Source of the DNA: Neurospora tetrasperma FGSC 2508
Taxonomy: Eukaryota > Ascomycota > Sordariomycetes > Sordariales > Sordariaceae
Reading direction: 5' to 3'
Assembly: GCF_000213175.1 (NCBI RefSeq)
Contig: NW_009799099.1
Location: forward strand, 170,094 to 234,093
DNA: 64,000 nucleotides
In this document: positions 21,571 through 33,013 of the stretch, in pieces
Layout: every line of letters starts with the position of its first letter
Position numbering within the stretch: the first letter of the stretch is position 1
The notes under the pieces: generated by a model
Database searches by the model: none
What the model was told of the DNA's origin: nothing
Seen by the model: the letters and a program-made list of their open reading frames with translations, nothing else
Program-made: the position numbers and the translations under genes

Positions 21571-22730
21571 ATGCCGCGACCACGAAACATGGATGAGAGA
21601 AAACCTGGAGGATGGGGAGCCTACGTCTGGTCGCATTATCTCCTAGCCGACTCGGAGCCTCATTGCAATGACCGCCTGGGCAGAACGCTCAAAGCCCTTG
21701 CTCAGGAATCCACCAAGCGAATCAGTGTCTCGACTGCACTTCGTTATGGTACTAGTAATAACGTCGACTATAAGACGGCAGGGCAGAGAAACGCGTGGTA
21801 CAACTACTTTGTCGCGGCTTTCGAAAAGATCCTGAGGGAACTACCACCTCCAGATGCGAGCGCTGAGCAAGTACGGGAGAAGCGGAGAGAGTTTCATCAA
21901 CAACGACGCATTCCAGCACTACCACTACCACCACCACCAGTCCAAGTCCAACATGAAGCTGCAGCTGCTGCTACTCCGCCCGAAACCCAAACCGTCCCCG
22001 GCAAAACAATTCAGAGCAGCGTGGCAGGAAGCGTTCCTGGACTGATTCGTTGGACGACGATGACGACGGCAACGCCGCAAACATGAGAAAGCGTGCCAGG
22101 AAGGAGTCGGAGCAACAGGAGCCGACTCGAGATAATTTTATAGTTTACATCCCGGCCAACGTCAAGGTCGTCCTCGTTCCCGAAGGCCCTGCTGATGCCA
22201 CTTTTTGTATCAAGTCCGAAAGTTCTACAGCGTCTATGTCCATGTCTTCAACGGGCACGTCGTCGGCCGCTGAGGACACGTTGCCGGCAAGCCCTCCATC
22301 AGTGCCGTTATTTCCTCCTATGCGCTGGTCCGCCTGTCCTTCGATGGATAGTTTGTCGTCTGGTGAGTTCCCTTGCCCTCTTCGATAGCCAACACTTGAT
22401 CGATCGGTTTACCTTGCAGCAGTCCGTTCACTCCCTCAAGTCAACTATCACCGCAGCTCAACTGATAATTCGATGCTAGATACATATTCCCAAGACCAAA
22501 GGCCTTCACCAGCGCAAGGCTCAAAGGAACCCTCACCAGCGCAAGACTCAAATTCGTTATCCCTGTCCCTGGCGGGCTATAACATCAATATCCCCTACGC
22601 ATTGGATTCCTCCGCTGACCATACCGCTACGCCAGCCCAAAGGTCACGGACACCTGCATCTAACCACAATAAACCGAGATGTAATATACAATTCGGGCTA
22701 TACACTGTTTGCCTTCAACTGACTCCTTAG
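21571..22730 (+). CDS. Array member 5: full-length paralogue, junction unresolved
   Basis: Starts at ATGCCGCGACC. The N-domain is clear (LGRTLKALAQESTKR ... NAWYNYFVAAFEKILRELPPP). The C-terminal part lies in another frame: GRKRSWTDSLDDDDDG, RKRARKESE, then the C-domain NFIVYIPANVKVVLVPEG. A possible intron with donor GTACGG at 21871 and acceptor at 22016 or 22019 would join the frames, but it lacks a strong branch site; a frameshift is the alternative. A later intron at 22363-22419 (GTGAGT...TTGCAG) is well formed and extends the frame to a Ser/Pro-rich end at 22730. The function is unknown. Confidence 0.5.
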
Positions 22731-23398
22731 CAACTCGCCATCCAATCACGAGATGGGAAGAAAGACCGAGTGGAAAAATGTGTTTTGTACTCGGGGTGAG
22801 GGCTAGTGACGTTGGGTTGCGAGGTTTTGGACAGTAATTGTGTTGTGATGATTGTTGTGATGAAAGTTTTTTGGAACTCGCAGGGTATCTCTCCGTGGAG
22901 GGGATCGTATTAAAGTGCGGAGGTTTTCCTCAGGTAATATTTGGAATCAGATATTTCTTGAACTAGTGACAGCACGGCTATGACATTTCTGGCTGTTTTG
23001 CGAGCAGAGCGCCAACGTCGTGTAGGGAAACAGTGCGTGCTTCTTTATATTGACTGGAACTTTGTCGACATCAGATGAAAGGAAAAAGCCCTTTTTTGAC
23101 ATGGACACAAGCTCTAACTGTACGCCATCAGTCATACCTATGGGAGCCAACTTTGCCCGCTTTCTAGTGAAGTGAATGGCAATGCTCTCATACGAGGCTG
23201 ACACCCGACACCTGTTGACACTTGTGCCGATATTTGTACATCGAGTCTTGACACCTCAAGACATCAACCCACTCATCACTTCTAACTTCCACGGGCTTCC
23301 CTTCTCAAACCAACACTACCCGACATCACTTTTCAAGCCCCCCACCAGGCCCCAAAGACTCGCCATAACGACCCCCAGGTAATCCCGCCCAAGACCAA
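22731..23398. other. Intergenic within the array
   Basis: No supported gene; 3' region of member 5 and leader of member 6. Confidence 0.45.
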
Positions 23399-24562
23399 AT
23401 GGACCCATCATTCCAAACAACGAGAAGTACAGCATCCTTGAAATGGACCGACTACCTCCTAAAGGACCTTGACCCATCTGACGAAGGCTGGGAGATGTCC
23501 ATGGTCCTCAAGGAACTGGCCAAGCAGTACGAGGCATATGATGACCAGACTCCCCATCCCTTTGGCTTTGGCGACGGCTACAACATCCGGTGGAAGAAAT
23601 ACTTCGTTTTGGTGTTTCAGGTGTTGCTTAAGGCGCTGCCACGGGGAACTGTGGCTTTGGAGCAGGCCATTGAAATACTGGAGCGCCCGGGAGCACCTAC
23701 AAGTCAAGTTGGAACCGGTCAGTATTAGGGGGGTTCCTGAGGTAGAGACTGCCGCCAACACCAACGCTGCTGATACCAGCGCGGCGAATGTCAACAATAC
23801 TGTCAACGCCAACAACACCACCGCCAACACCAACAACAAGAAACGTCCCGCCGAAGCCATGGACCAGAACGGCAACAACAACAACAACAATCATGATGCT
23901 TTACACCCCAACAAGCGCGTCATGACCACCCACCAGAACTATCCGGCGCTTCCCCCTGAGACCATCTTCAAAGTCGATACCCAAAGTGTCTACAAAGTTC
24001 GCATCACCGAAGGCGATACTCCTACCTTCAAGTTCAAGTCGAGCGGTCCTGCTAGGGTTCTGGTCAAGCTCAATCGTGGAGGTGTTGCTGCTGCTGCTGC
24101 CGCTGCTCCTGTCCCTGCTCTCGGTGTTCCTGGTGCCGCTGCCCCTGGTGCTATCGCTCCTCCCGATCCTCTCACTGCATCTGGTATCATCGCTGATCGG
24201 GCCCCCGGTATTGTTGCTGCTCAAGCTCCTGCTGCTCCCGACCCCCCCGCCGCCCCCAGTGCTCAAGCTACTGTTGGTACCATCGCCGCCCCCGGTACTG
24301 TCATACCTGCTGCCCCTGACCCCGCTCCCGCTGTCGTTGCTTTTGCTACTCGCGCTTCTCTCGCTGCATCTGAAGGCGTTGGTAATGTGAACCCGATGGT
24401 TACGGGCTGGGAAGGTATGGGCTTTGGAAACATGGGCTTCGTAGAGTGGTCTTCGGTTTCTTCAATGTCATCTAGTGAGTAACTCCATGAAGCAAGGTTT
24501 GCACTTACTTTTAGGCTAACTGTTGTTCAACAGATACCGAAACGGACAGCGATGTTGCTTGA
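23399..24562 (+). CDS. Array member 6: full-length paralogue with a frame break at the domain junction
   Basis: The first frame (23399-23728) encodes the N-domain: EMSMVLKELAKQYEAY ... RWKKYFVLVFQVLLKALP and the helix VALEQAIEILE. The continuation lies in the next frame from about 23694: Asn-rich linker, NKKRPAEAMD ... NKRVMT basic clusters, C-domain IFKVDTQSVYKVRITEG / FKSSGPARVLVKLNRGG, then a long Ala/Pro-rich tail. The tail ends at a good intron, 24475-24533 (GTGAGT...CAACAG, GGCTAAC branch), and a short acidic last exon (TETDSDVA) with stop at 24560-24562. No plausible intron explains the first break; donors there are poor and no branch site is visible. Either a frameshift pseudogene or a recoded gene. 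Confidence 0.5.
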
Positions 24563-25223
24563 TATCCCGGGTCAGGCCTTTGTGGTTGGGACTTTCGGGA
24601 CAAATTGAGGGGTAGGTTGAAGACATGCCGGGCACGGAACGATGGCAGATAATTGGCATTCCGAAGGGTACTAAGCAAGGTTGACTTGTAGCACAAAACC
24701 GGAAAAAGAGAAATGAATGTATCTATCCTTACGACACTGGCTGACCCAGAGGCCAGAATCAAAGCATTTACATGACCAAAGAATGCAAGCGGGATTCTCT
24801 CCGACCCGAGGTTTGAACAATACTACAGTCTCGCAAAAGGCTTTCTTGACCAAAGAAAGAGCTGTTTGGCTGACTGCAGCATCATGTGTCTTTTGAGCTC
24901 CGAAGCCCGGCTCATTGCAGTGCCCTCTTTCTTTTCTTTGCCGGCCGTGGTGGCTTTGGGTGAGGTGCTCCTTCCATGAAATACGTTACCTATTGCTGGT
25001 GGATCAAAATTCAGACCGTCAATGCCTGCCTGAGATTAGAAAGGGAAGGAACGCTACGTCATATTGGTCCTTTCTTCTTCAGCCAAGGTCGTGGCTCCCG
25101 TCGGTCTCTGCCTGGTGTGACTCCCACTTCTTCTGGTTCTTTCCTTTCTCCCAAGAAAGAACCCCTCCTTCTTTCTTTCGCTCTTTCACATCCGCGTTCT
25201 CACCTCCTGCCGCGGCAACCAAC
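24563..25223. other. Intergenic within the array
   Basis: No supported gene. The last 200 bp are pyrimidine-rich leader of member 7. Confidence 0.45.
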
Positions 25224-25892
25224 ATGGCGGATCGTATCTTCAGAAAGAGATCCCACCTCACCGGTGATGATCTTGAGCTGGCCGAGGTCTTGAAGGCAAT
25301 CGCGGCCAAGTTTTCGCACTACCCCTGGATTCCTGACGACAAGGAAGCGCAACAGTACCGTCAGTTCGGCATTCGGAGCCTCCAAAAGTTCTTGCGCGAC
25401 GTACCGTCTCAAGGTAGCGATGAGCTGCGCGATGCCCTGGCTGCGTTGAAGGCCGATTTGGTCTCTGATCCCGATCTGCCGCCCAAGCCCACCCAGTCAA
25501 GTACCGCCGTGGCACAGTCATCGTCTGCCAGAAAACGTACCTTTGCGCAAACTGACGACGGCGAAACCCAAGAGGCACCCCCGTACAAGCGCGTCAAAGT
25601 GAACGAGGAGGCACCCAACTTCACTGTCTACACCAAAGGCGCCTATACCGTCCACGTCTCCGAAGGTGGTACCCCTGCTGTTGAACTCAACCTGAACGGC
25701 CCAGCTACTGTCCAGATCAAGACCTCGGGCACATCAGCATCTGGAGGTGATGCCGCGCCTTCTCGCCCAGATCCTGCCCCTGCCCCTTTCTTCAAGCCGC
25801 ATGTTCTGCGTCGTTGCGGCGCATACCCAGGAACTTACCATCAGATGAGCCCTCATGATCCCAGGCCGGCACCGTGCTGCACCTATCCTTGA
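25224..25892 (+). CDS. Array member 7: intact two-domain paralogue
   Basis: A predicted 222-residue protein from ATGGCGGATCG. N-domain: DLELAEVLKAIAAKFSHYP ... QYRQFGIRSLQKFLRDVP and helix DELRDALAALK. The linker carries ARKRTFAQTDDG and PYKRVKV, two basic clusters about 15 residues apart. C-domain: NFTVYTKGAYTVHVSEGG and LNLNGPATVQIKTSG. A Pro-rich tail ends in CCTYP. Three bases after the TGA an intron begins (25896-26033, GTAAGT...ACACAG with GCTAATC), so the transcript probably has a spliced 3' untranslated region. With members 9 and 10 it serves as a reference for the complete architecture. Confidence 0.7.
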   Translation: MADRIFRKRSHLTGDDLELAEVLKAIAAKFSHYPWIPDDKEAQQYRQFGIRSLQKFLRDVPSQGSDELRDALAALKADLVSDPDLPPKPTQSSTAVAQSSSARKRTFAQTDDGETQEAPPYKRVKVNEEAPNFTVYTKGAYTVHVSEGGTPAVELNLNGPATVQIKTSGTSASGGDAAPSRPDPAPAPFFKPHVLRRCGAYPGTYHQMSPHDPRPAPCCTYP

Positions 25893-26679
25893 GATGTAAG
25901 TTCTTTGTTCTTGGAATTCGGGATGACTCAGCGCAGCCCTCTCACAGAAGATACCTTTCCTCTAGTTACTTGTTGGCATATCCTCGATCAAGCTATTGTT
26001 GAACTCGCCAGCTAATCTGTTCTTCAAACACAGGCGCGCATGTCATCTTCGATCGATGTCGGAACCACAGCGGGACGGGCAAGGTCGGGTTGTGTATCGG
26101 GGTTCAGGCTGTCATTACATGCTGCCAACTCGCTGAATGCTGTTCGAGCTCACTCGCCACTACCAAAGAGCAGCTGATGGTTCATAGCTGGACCTGTGAA
26201 TACAAGGGAGGAAGGAGGATTATATGGCTTCCCGGGTTTGGACTGTCTCTCACTGCTGGCATAAAAAGGCGTACGACATCACCGTAACAGACCTTGACTA
26301 CAGAATCAGGGCAGGTAGTACAAAGCACTTTGTCAGCTTTCGAAAACTTACCTACAGTTCCAACTCCCATTGATTCATGTTGATGTGCCCCTACATGCTT
26401 GCTTATGCTTGGAGAATGCAGTTTATGCACGTATTGACTTTCGCTTGATGTCTTCTCTGCCGGAAAGTGGGTGTTGCATAGGCAGCCCAACCAAGACTGA
26501 CACCCAACACCTACAGTTAAAGTCGCGGCCGAGTATCAGTATCCGTTGCCTCTTGTTGTCCCACACCATCATTCCAACTACCTCCACAAACCATTCTTCA
26601 CACCATCATTCTAACAACCTCCACTGACCACTTCCCAGCCAGCCTTCAGTCGCCTTCAACCAACCACTCCAAAAGCAAG
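25893..26679. other. 3' spliced region of member 7 and intergenic DNA
   Basis: Contains the 25896-26033 intron after the member 7 stop. No coding sequence is supported in the rest. Confidence 0.5.
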
Positions 26680-27326
26680 ATGACGAGGTTAGTCTGGAAA
26701 GAAGAGGCGGACGATGAGATGGTAGAGCACCTACAGGGCTCGTACGAACCCAACGACTAGCAGCTCGAATATGCCGATGCCGTCAAGGCCTTCCAAGCCA
26801 AGGTCCATGAGCTCGGATACCAAATTGGAGCCGCGAGTGATCGTACCGAAGCCTGGCGTCGCTACTTTGTCCTCAGCCTCAAGAGCCTTGCCAGAGACCT
26901 ACCACCCAATGAGCTTGACGCCGTGCAAGCAGCTGTCAAGGAGCTTGAGCGTAAGGACATTGAACTCACAGCCAAAGCCGACGAAGAACGTGTCGACACT
27001 CCATACCCTGTGCGAGTTCCGACAAGAATGGTAATGGCGAACGACCTCGTGCCAAAGCCAAGAACAAGACCGTCTACAAGCCCGTAAACACTCCATATCG
27101 ACACCGTCGGCCCCTACAGTATATCCGATTCCAGATTGCCGGCCAGTCTGGGAACAACACTAGCTCTTCTCCTGTCTATCTGGACGCCTGTGACCCTGCG
27201 ACCGTCGCGGTTTTGGTCCAGAAGAAGGACGTGTTTGATATACGTGCTGCAGCTAGCCCGAACAAGACCAATTAGAAGAGAAAGGTGGTGAAGGAAGAAG
27301 AAGAAGAGGCAGAGGAGGTGAACTAG
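26680..27326 (+). pseudogene. Array member 8: degenerate copy
   Basis: It starts in the family's start context AGCAAGATGACG. An in-frame TAG (26758-26760) follows 26 codons, but the N-domain continues in the same frame: LEYADAVKAFQAKVHELGY ... EAWRRYFVLSLKSLARDLPP and LDAVQAAVKELE. The linker and C-domain are recognisable only across frames (GERPRAKAKNK; DTVGPYSI; then RFQIAGQ and PATVAVLVQKKD). Another in-frame TAG (27273-27275) precedes KRKVVKEEEEEAEEVN, which ends at 27326. At least two stops and two frame changes make this a pseudogene. The post-stop intron seen in intact members persists here (27352-27517, GTGAGT...GTCAG with GCTAAC). Confidence 0.7.
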
Positions 27327-28524
27327 ACTACCTCCGGGAAAGGAGTAACTGGTGAGTACAGGTGTCTTCTCCCAACCTAGCTTGGGAAGAGGAAGTAATT
27401 CCATCGAGGCCCAGGCGGTCTTCTCCAGTCAGCCGGGCAAGCGCCCATCCCTCCCGACACTCATCAAGATTGCCCTTTGCTGGACTGTTTGTAAACCTTG
27501 CTAACTAAAGGTGTCAGGTATCTCTGCGCGTGTGAACAATATCGGCAAAACAGGAAGACGAACGAAGCCGAAGAAGAACGGAACACAAGTTTAGGTAGCC
27601 AGACAAAGGGTATCCGACAGCAACATAGTACCATGCAGGCAAAACGAACCCCTGAGCAACGCCGCAAGAAACAGCACGGCTCGTAACAAAGTCTAGGTAC
27701 GTACCAGGACAATAAGACCGAAGAGAACGGAACGCAGGGCTGGCTACCTAGAAAAGGTGAGAGGTGATGGATGGCACTGAGGCAATACTGTCAGAGACAA
27801 AAGAGCAATTCACTTGACCGGTACTAATACTAGACAGGATGGAAGCTGTAGGACGATGCCTTCGAGATATCAACATTTCTAGAAAGAGCGTGGTTGATTA
27901 CCTACCTCTACCTAGGTAGGTATGCCCTAACCAAATGCACAATATCATTACCACCTCGTTACTCCGTTGGTCATCTGTCTCAAAAACAGCCGCTTGAAAG
28001 TTGGAGGACACCAGCTCGTCTTTGGTGCTGTTTGACACATTGACACCTGGTGACATTTGTAGAATGGGTCCAGTCGAAAAAGCTGATGGAGATTGGGTAC
28101 TGTACACAGTACTAGTATGTTATTTAGAGAAGACCGGCTTGCACGTGTCCAAGTAGTGGTATGCCGGGGACTCAAAGGATGGACTACAGAGCGGCAAAGT
28201 GAAGGCGGTCAGTACTGGCAACCGCCTCCCGGTCAACGTGAACGGGACTTGCTCCTTCCTTTTCTTTTGAGTCCACATGGATCAGTGAATTTCCCCCGCA
28301 CACAATTCCAATCACTCACTCGATTGCTATTTCTTGTCCATCTTTCCCTGAATTGCAAAAAGATTCCAACTGCAGTCTAGCATCTCAACAGCAGTTGCGC
28401 CACAAGACATCCCTTCGCGCAAAGGTAACTTAATTTCCCTCCATCGCCCTGGATTCCTTCCTGAACTACCTGCCTTCCATTCCATGACTTCATCTCACAC
28501 CCATCCAGGTCTCTCACAGACAAG
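27327..28524. other. Intergenic within the array
   Basis: Relic 3' intron of member 8, then no supported gene. A TAGAGGTA octamer (reverse) at 27903-27910 abuts a CCTAGGTAGG repeat. Confidence 0.45.
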
Positions 28525-29184
28525 ATGGTCAACACCAATCCGGGCGTCAACCCCCTCAACCACCCCATGGTCCAGCAGGAGGTGGACAAAGAAGATGCCA
28601 TCGACACCTTTATCGCTTTTCTCGAGCAGGACCCCTACGCCGACTCGTACACCACCAAGCTCGCCAACGCTCTCCAGGACATTGCCGTCAAGTACAAGGA
28701 GCTTGCTGACGACGGCGGCATCTGGCACGAGTACTTTGAGCTGACTCTCGACAAGTTCTTGTGGGACTTGCCCAAGACTCGTGAGGAGCTGTACGAAGTA
28801 GTCAGGAAGCTCACCGAGGTGGACGTCGTCCACGAGGCTGCCATTCGCGGAGTGCAGGTGCAGGTTGTTCCCAAGTATCGGGACCAAGCTACTTCTACTC
28901 CTAGCTCTACCTCTAGCTCTGCGGATGCCCAAGTCGACGCGATCGCGAAGAGAATCGCCGAGAACCTCCTGGCCGACGGCAACAATGCTGGAGGCCGTAA
29001 GGTCGAGGGTGAGAATGCGACCATCTTCAGACTTGAGAGCGACGACACTCCGTGCACGATTCGCGTTTACTCTGGTGATGGTACCACCTCTACGGTTGGC
29101 CTCATTGCGGAAGGTACCGGTCCTGCCATCTTGACGGTCAAAGTCCACAAGGAGAACGGTGCTGCAAAGCCGTCTGAGTTGTGA
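28525..29184 (+). CDS. Array member 9: intact two-domain paralogue
   Basis: A predicted 219-residue protein from ACAAGATGGTC. N-domain: YTTKLANALQDIAVKYKELAD ... IWHEYFELTLDKFLWDLP and REELYEVVRKLT. The segment VVHEAAIRGVQVQVVP matches members 10 and 12, so the junction includes a conserved E.AxRGVxxQxxP motif. The linker is Ser/Thr-rich with a predicted helix (DAIAKRIAENLL) and lacks the double KR cluster. C-domain: ATIFRLESDDTPCTIRVYSG ... GTGPAILTVKVHKE. Seven bases after the TGA lies a well-formed intron (29192-29280, GTAAGC...TCTAG with GCTAACC). The function is unknown. Confidence 0.7.
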   Translation: MVNTNPGVNPLNHPMVQQEVDKEDAIDTFIAFLEQDPYADSYTTKLANALQDIAVKYKELADDGGIWHEYFELTLDKFLWDLPKTREELYEVVRKLTEVDVVHEAAIRGVQVQVVPKYRDQATSTPSSTSSSADAQVDAIAKRIAENLLADGNNAGGRKVEGENATIFRLESDDTPCTIRVYSGDGTTSTVGLIAEGTGPAILTVKVHKENGAAKPSEL

Positions 29185-30006
29185 GAAAAGGGTAAGCTTC
29201 GATCCCAGTGCCGTTATTTGCTCCCACTCTTCGGTCCTCAACTACATCGTCACCGCTGCTAACCATCTGAAATGATCTAGGCCTACCTCGCTGTGAAACC
29301 TCAGAGTTGGGCAAGTCGCCGACAGATTCTTGTCGGTATCTGAAGATATGATGGACTGTGGGAACAGGAGTCAAGCTGACTAGGAAGGGGTGATGTGCCG
29401 GGGTTGTGGTGTTTCCTACAAGGGAAGGACGAGAAACCGTACGTGACTAGGAGCTGTGCTGGTATCCAAGACATCAGTGTGTCCCACCGCCAGTTGATAC
29501 CTTTTGTTCCATACCTATCAAACCTCGCATCTCTTCTAAACGCACTCTGTGCAACAAATCGTGCGCTTTCATCTCTTGTTCTCTTTCTGGTTGTTTGTTC
29601 TGGGACGACACGATGGCGGTGAACTTTCCCAAGTTGTCATCTGGGCATAGGTCTGGATCAAGTTGATCAGTTCACAAGTGTTTGCCTGAATCCGTCTGAT
29701 CTTGAAGTAAGCGGTAAAAATTAGCGTGATTGGGTTGCTGCCTGAAACAACGCGCATATAGAGGTAAGGGCCTCAACTTTCGCTTCTCGCTGAATTCTTC
29801 TTCTCGTCACGTCCAAGTACTATTGTCCTTCGAATTTCGATAGCACTCATTTCTCTCCTTATCGCTTGGTTCTTAAAGCCTCTCCTCCCTCGCACTGTCA
29901 TCATCTTCGAAGAGCAGCTGTACTGCGCGACTTCCTTTCGCCTCCGTCACTCCCGCCACTCAACTTGACCTCAGCTTCCACTCATCGCCGTATCCGTGCA
30001 GACAAA
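29185..30006. other. 3' spliced region of member 9 and intergenic DNA
   Basis: Contains the 29192-29280 intron after the stop. The rest is promoter and leader of member 10; no other gene is supported. Confidence 0.5.
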
Positions 30007-30705
30007 ATGGTGAGAGAATTGACATTTGACGAAAGAAACGCGTTCACCTACTTCAATGATCTACTCGACGGAAACGTCGATGAACAGTTCCAGACGGAGC
30101 TCGAGCTGTCGGATGCTCTCAAGAACTTTGCGCTCAAATACATTGAACTTGCGCCCGAGTTAACGGATCAATGCCAAAGATGGAGTAAATACTTTGCGAT
30201 GAGCCTCAAGAAGATTTTGAGACACTTGCCGTCAACTTCTACCGACTTGGACAACGCACTTGCAGCTCTCAGTCGCGAGGAAGTCGCAGCCGAGGCTCGT
30301 GCCCGCGGGGTGTGCATCCAGATCCTACCGGAATCTGCTGCTGCCGGCAACGACAAGACCCCGGAAGCCCCCGCCCTGCATCAGAACAGCGACCAAAACG
30401 CCAACGGAAAACGGCCTGCCGAGAACCAAGCCAAGGACAAGGTCACTGAAGCTGAAGATGAAGCTCACGAACGCCCAGCCAAACGTGTTAAGCACGGTGG
30501 CGAGGATACAACGACTTCGAGCGGTTTCACCGTCAAGACTCAAGGCTCGCTCAAATTCCGCATCTCCGATGACATCGGAACCACGACCTTCAACCTCAAC
30601 GGCCGCAGCCCTGCCATCGTGACTGTCAGCGTCCAGAAGAAGGACATCACCGCTTCTGCTTCCGCCAACGGCAACAAGGAAGCCGAGAAGGAAGAAGCAG
30701 CCTAG
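30007..30705 (+). CDS. Array member 10: intact two-domain paralogue (best reference copy)
   Basis: A predicted 232-residue protein; ATG in GACAAAATGGTG. N-domain: ELELSDALKNFALKYIELAP ... RWSKYFAMSLKKILRHLP and DLDNALAALS. Then the junction motif EVAAEARARGVCIQILPE. The linker has GKRPAENQAKDK and ERPAKRVKHGG, the clearest bipartite-NLS-like pattern of the array. C-domain: GFTVKTQGSLKFRISDD and FNLNGRSPAIVTVSVQKKD, with a Lys/Glu/Ala tail. A post-stop intron lies at 30749-30887 (GTGAGT...CATAG with TTGACTAAT), 43 nt after the stop. No lesions. It has no transmembrane segment or signal peptide. The function is unknown. Confidence 0.75.
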   Translation: MVRELTFDERNAFTYFNDLLDGNVDEQFQTELELSDALKNFALKYIELAPELTDQCQRWSKYFAMSLKKILRHLPSTSTDLDNALAALSREEVAAEARARGVCIQILPESAAAGNDKTPEAPALHQNSDQNANGKRPAENQAKDKVTEAEDEAHERPAKRVKHGGEDTTTSSGFTVKTQGSLKFRISDDIGTTTFNLNGRSPAIVTVSVQKKDITASASANGNKEAEKEEAA

Positions 30706-31732
30706 ATAGTGGGCGTGGACTATCCTTCAACCTGGGAAGGAACAACCGGTGAGTGTTCTTAAAGTTTCCATTTAATCGGACAGGGGCGCAAGCACCCTCT
30801 TCCTCAAGTCACCATTTTCTTTTCTGCTCGACAAATTCCATGTCTACTAGGGTCTTGACTAATTTTCTTTTCGCTTCGGTTTCATAGATCGATCCCTTTT
30901 CGCGTCAGATTATTGGTTCTATGGGCGCCATTCCCTTTCCTGTCCTCGTTGCCGTTGGAGACTCAGCTGGGCGGACACGCTGGGGAATGGTATCGGGTTC
31001 GAAACGACTTAAACACATCAGTGCGGTGGGAGAGCCTTCCTCTGAAATCTCATAGAAGGGGCGCGTGGGTTTTGGACTTGTGGATGGTTCGGTCTTGAAA
31101 GTCTCGTTCAATCGCAAAGGCAAGGAAAGAATGTTGAGGAAAACTTTTGGTAGCACGAGTGCATTCTAGGAAAGCTCTGCTATTCAACAAAACAACGTTA
31201 CCAAGTGGACTGATCCCGACCTGCTTTGGGAAGGCCAGAGCATGAGGAGATGTTCTCGTAGCAAAGGATAGACATAAAGACACAGCGTTTGCAATTTCTT
31301 GGTCCAGATGTCGTGTGATAACGCGTTGTATGGTTGACTGACGCTACTTGAGGCTCTATCCATGGGGAGTGAATGAACCCGGTGATAAAGGAAGCTTGTC
31401 GTCAGGCTCTCTGGAGTGACGGGAAGCTTCCAAGTAAGTGTCCTACGTTAGAGATGTATTTTGCTTGAAGCCTGATGGTTCTTCGCTACAGTATCTCCTT
31501 TGTTCCGCTCTTCATCATCTTCCTATAAATCGTCTTGCAGCTCAGTCTTGATCAGAAGCAAACCATGGCTTGAACATAAGCCTGCACAATTTTCCTGAGA
31601 TTCAAGTCAAGGTACGTCTACCTGTAGTCAACTTGTAGGTCGCTAGAGGTATGTAGGTATTCGACCATTTTGACAAGCCCTTCAGTCACTGACTCTAGCA
31701 GCACTCTGTCCAGGATCAACCAGGCAGGCAAG
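30706..31732. other. 3' spliced region of member 10 and intergenic DNA
   Basis: Contains the 30749-30887 intron. A TATA-like TATAAAT lies at 31524-31530, 203 bp before the ATG of member 11, and a TAGAGGTA octamer at 31644-31651. Confidence 0.45.
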
Positions 31733-32206
31733 ATGGCGGAAAAAACAAAGACAGATGACGAGGCGATGGAAGACCTCGTTCAGTATCTCGAGAAAGGGTA
31801 CACTACACCCCACGATTGGGCGCTCGATTTGTCAATTTTCTTCAAGGCACTGGCGATGAAGCACTTCACCCCCGTTGCCCTTGTAGAGGGCAAGGACCTT
31901 ACATTCAAGAGTTTGATGAGGCTGTTGAGGGATTTGTCGATGGACCGTAATGCGAGCATGTTCATGGGCATCTCCATTACTACCTCTACGTTGCGTCAAA
32001 GATTCCCTTCATACTACGCTCAAGACGTCAAGGCCAATGTATTCAACTTCGAGACCAACAGTACCTACACCCTTCGTATCACCGAGGACACTCCCACTTC
32101 CGAGCTCAGTTACCTTACTCTCAACGGCAAGGGCCCTGCTACGGTTACTGTCAGCGTCCAGAGGAAAGAGGATGCTACTGCCAGCGAGGCCAAATCGGAG
32201 GGTTAG
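31733..32206 (+). CDS. Array member 11: compact two-domain paralogue without basic linker
   Basis: A predicted 157-residue protein from GCAAGATGGCGG. The N-domain is shortened: DWALDLSIFFKALAMKHF ... LTFKSLMRLLRDLS, missing the W..YF signature. A 40-residue linker without KR clusters leads to a well-conserved C-domain: VFNFETNSTYTLRITED and LTLNGKGPATVTVSVQRK. No frame break. The post-stop sequence keeps the CTGGACTAC motif found in members 8 and 10 but no clear intron donor. The function is unknown. Confidence 0.65.
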   Translation: MAEKTKTDDEAMEDLVQYLEKGYTTPHDWALDLSIFFKALAMKHFTPVALVEGKDLTFKSLMRLLRDLSMDRNASMFMGISITTSTLRQRFPSYYAQDVKANVFNFETNSTYTLRITEDTPTSELSYLTLNGKGPATVTVSVQRKEDATASEAKSEG

Positions 32207-33013
32207 CAGTTAGCCTGGACTACTCTGTCTTGGTCGAATTTTCAATGTAGTAGGAAGTAGGAACCCTTCATTCTTCACGACGGGGAACTTGGCAGCTAAT
32301 GTTTGGGCAAACACTGGGGAGTTATAGGGGCTTGCAAGTAGAAGATCAATGTTGGGATTGTACAGAAAGAAGGAACGTCTAGACTATTTCCAAGTTACCG
32401 TAGCTGGTGGCGCCTGTAGAACCGCAGCTTTTGCACGAAAGTCGAACAGAAAGATAAAAGAATTGGCAAACAGACCCTGGCATGATCTCCAGGCAGTGAA
32501 CTCTGTGGCCGCGGAGAGAAGCCCAATCCATTTCATGTCCGCCCGTTCGCGCCTGCCTGCTGGTCCGGTCTATTCCCTCTGCTCGCGACACTGTGCCCCT
32601 GGCGGAACCTTTCGGCATTGCGTTGGACACGAAGCTGACGGAATGTACATCTCAGGTTATTCACTGGACCTCTGGAGCCGTTAGCTCTCCGTCTCAAGAC
32701 AGAAAACCTGGCAGTGGACGTGAAGAGAAATTTCCCTCGACAGCCCTGGTGTTCTAGGGTGTACCCAGCACCAGACGAAAGGGCAATGGGTACTTCGTTT
32801 TGCGTCAACCTTTATGTGAACAGAATCTTGTGAGTTAATGGTCATTAGTTGGAGATATCGTAGACGGGGTTTTTCGAGCTTTGACTCGGGCTAGAATGCG
32901 TATAAATTCCTGGCCCGAGACGCTACTCTCACCATACATCATCTTTCTCTCCTTCAGGGTCAACCACCACCACTGCACTATCTTCCACCCTCCAGTCAAC
33001 GACACAAGAAAAG
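32207..33013. other. Intergenic within the array; promoter of member 12
   Basis: TATA-like TATAAAT at 32901-32907, 113 bp before the next ATG. No gene supported. Confidence 0.45.

Noticed and set aside
23651-23708. Possible 58-bp intron joining the frames of member 6
   Set aside because: Donor GTGGCT and acceptor AAG are poor, no branch site, and it would delete a conserved helix.
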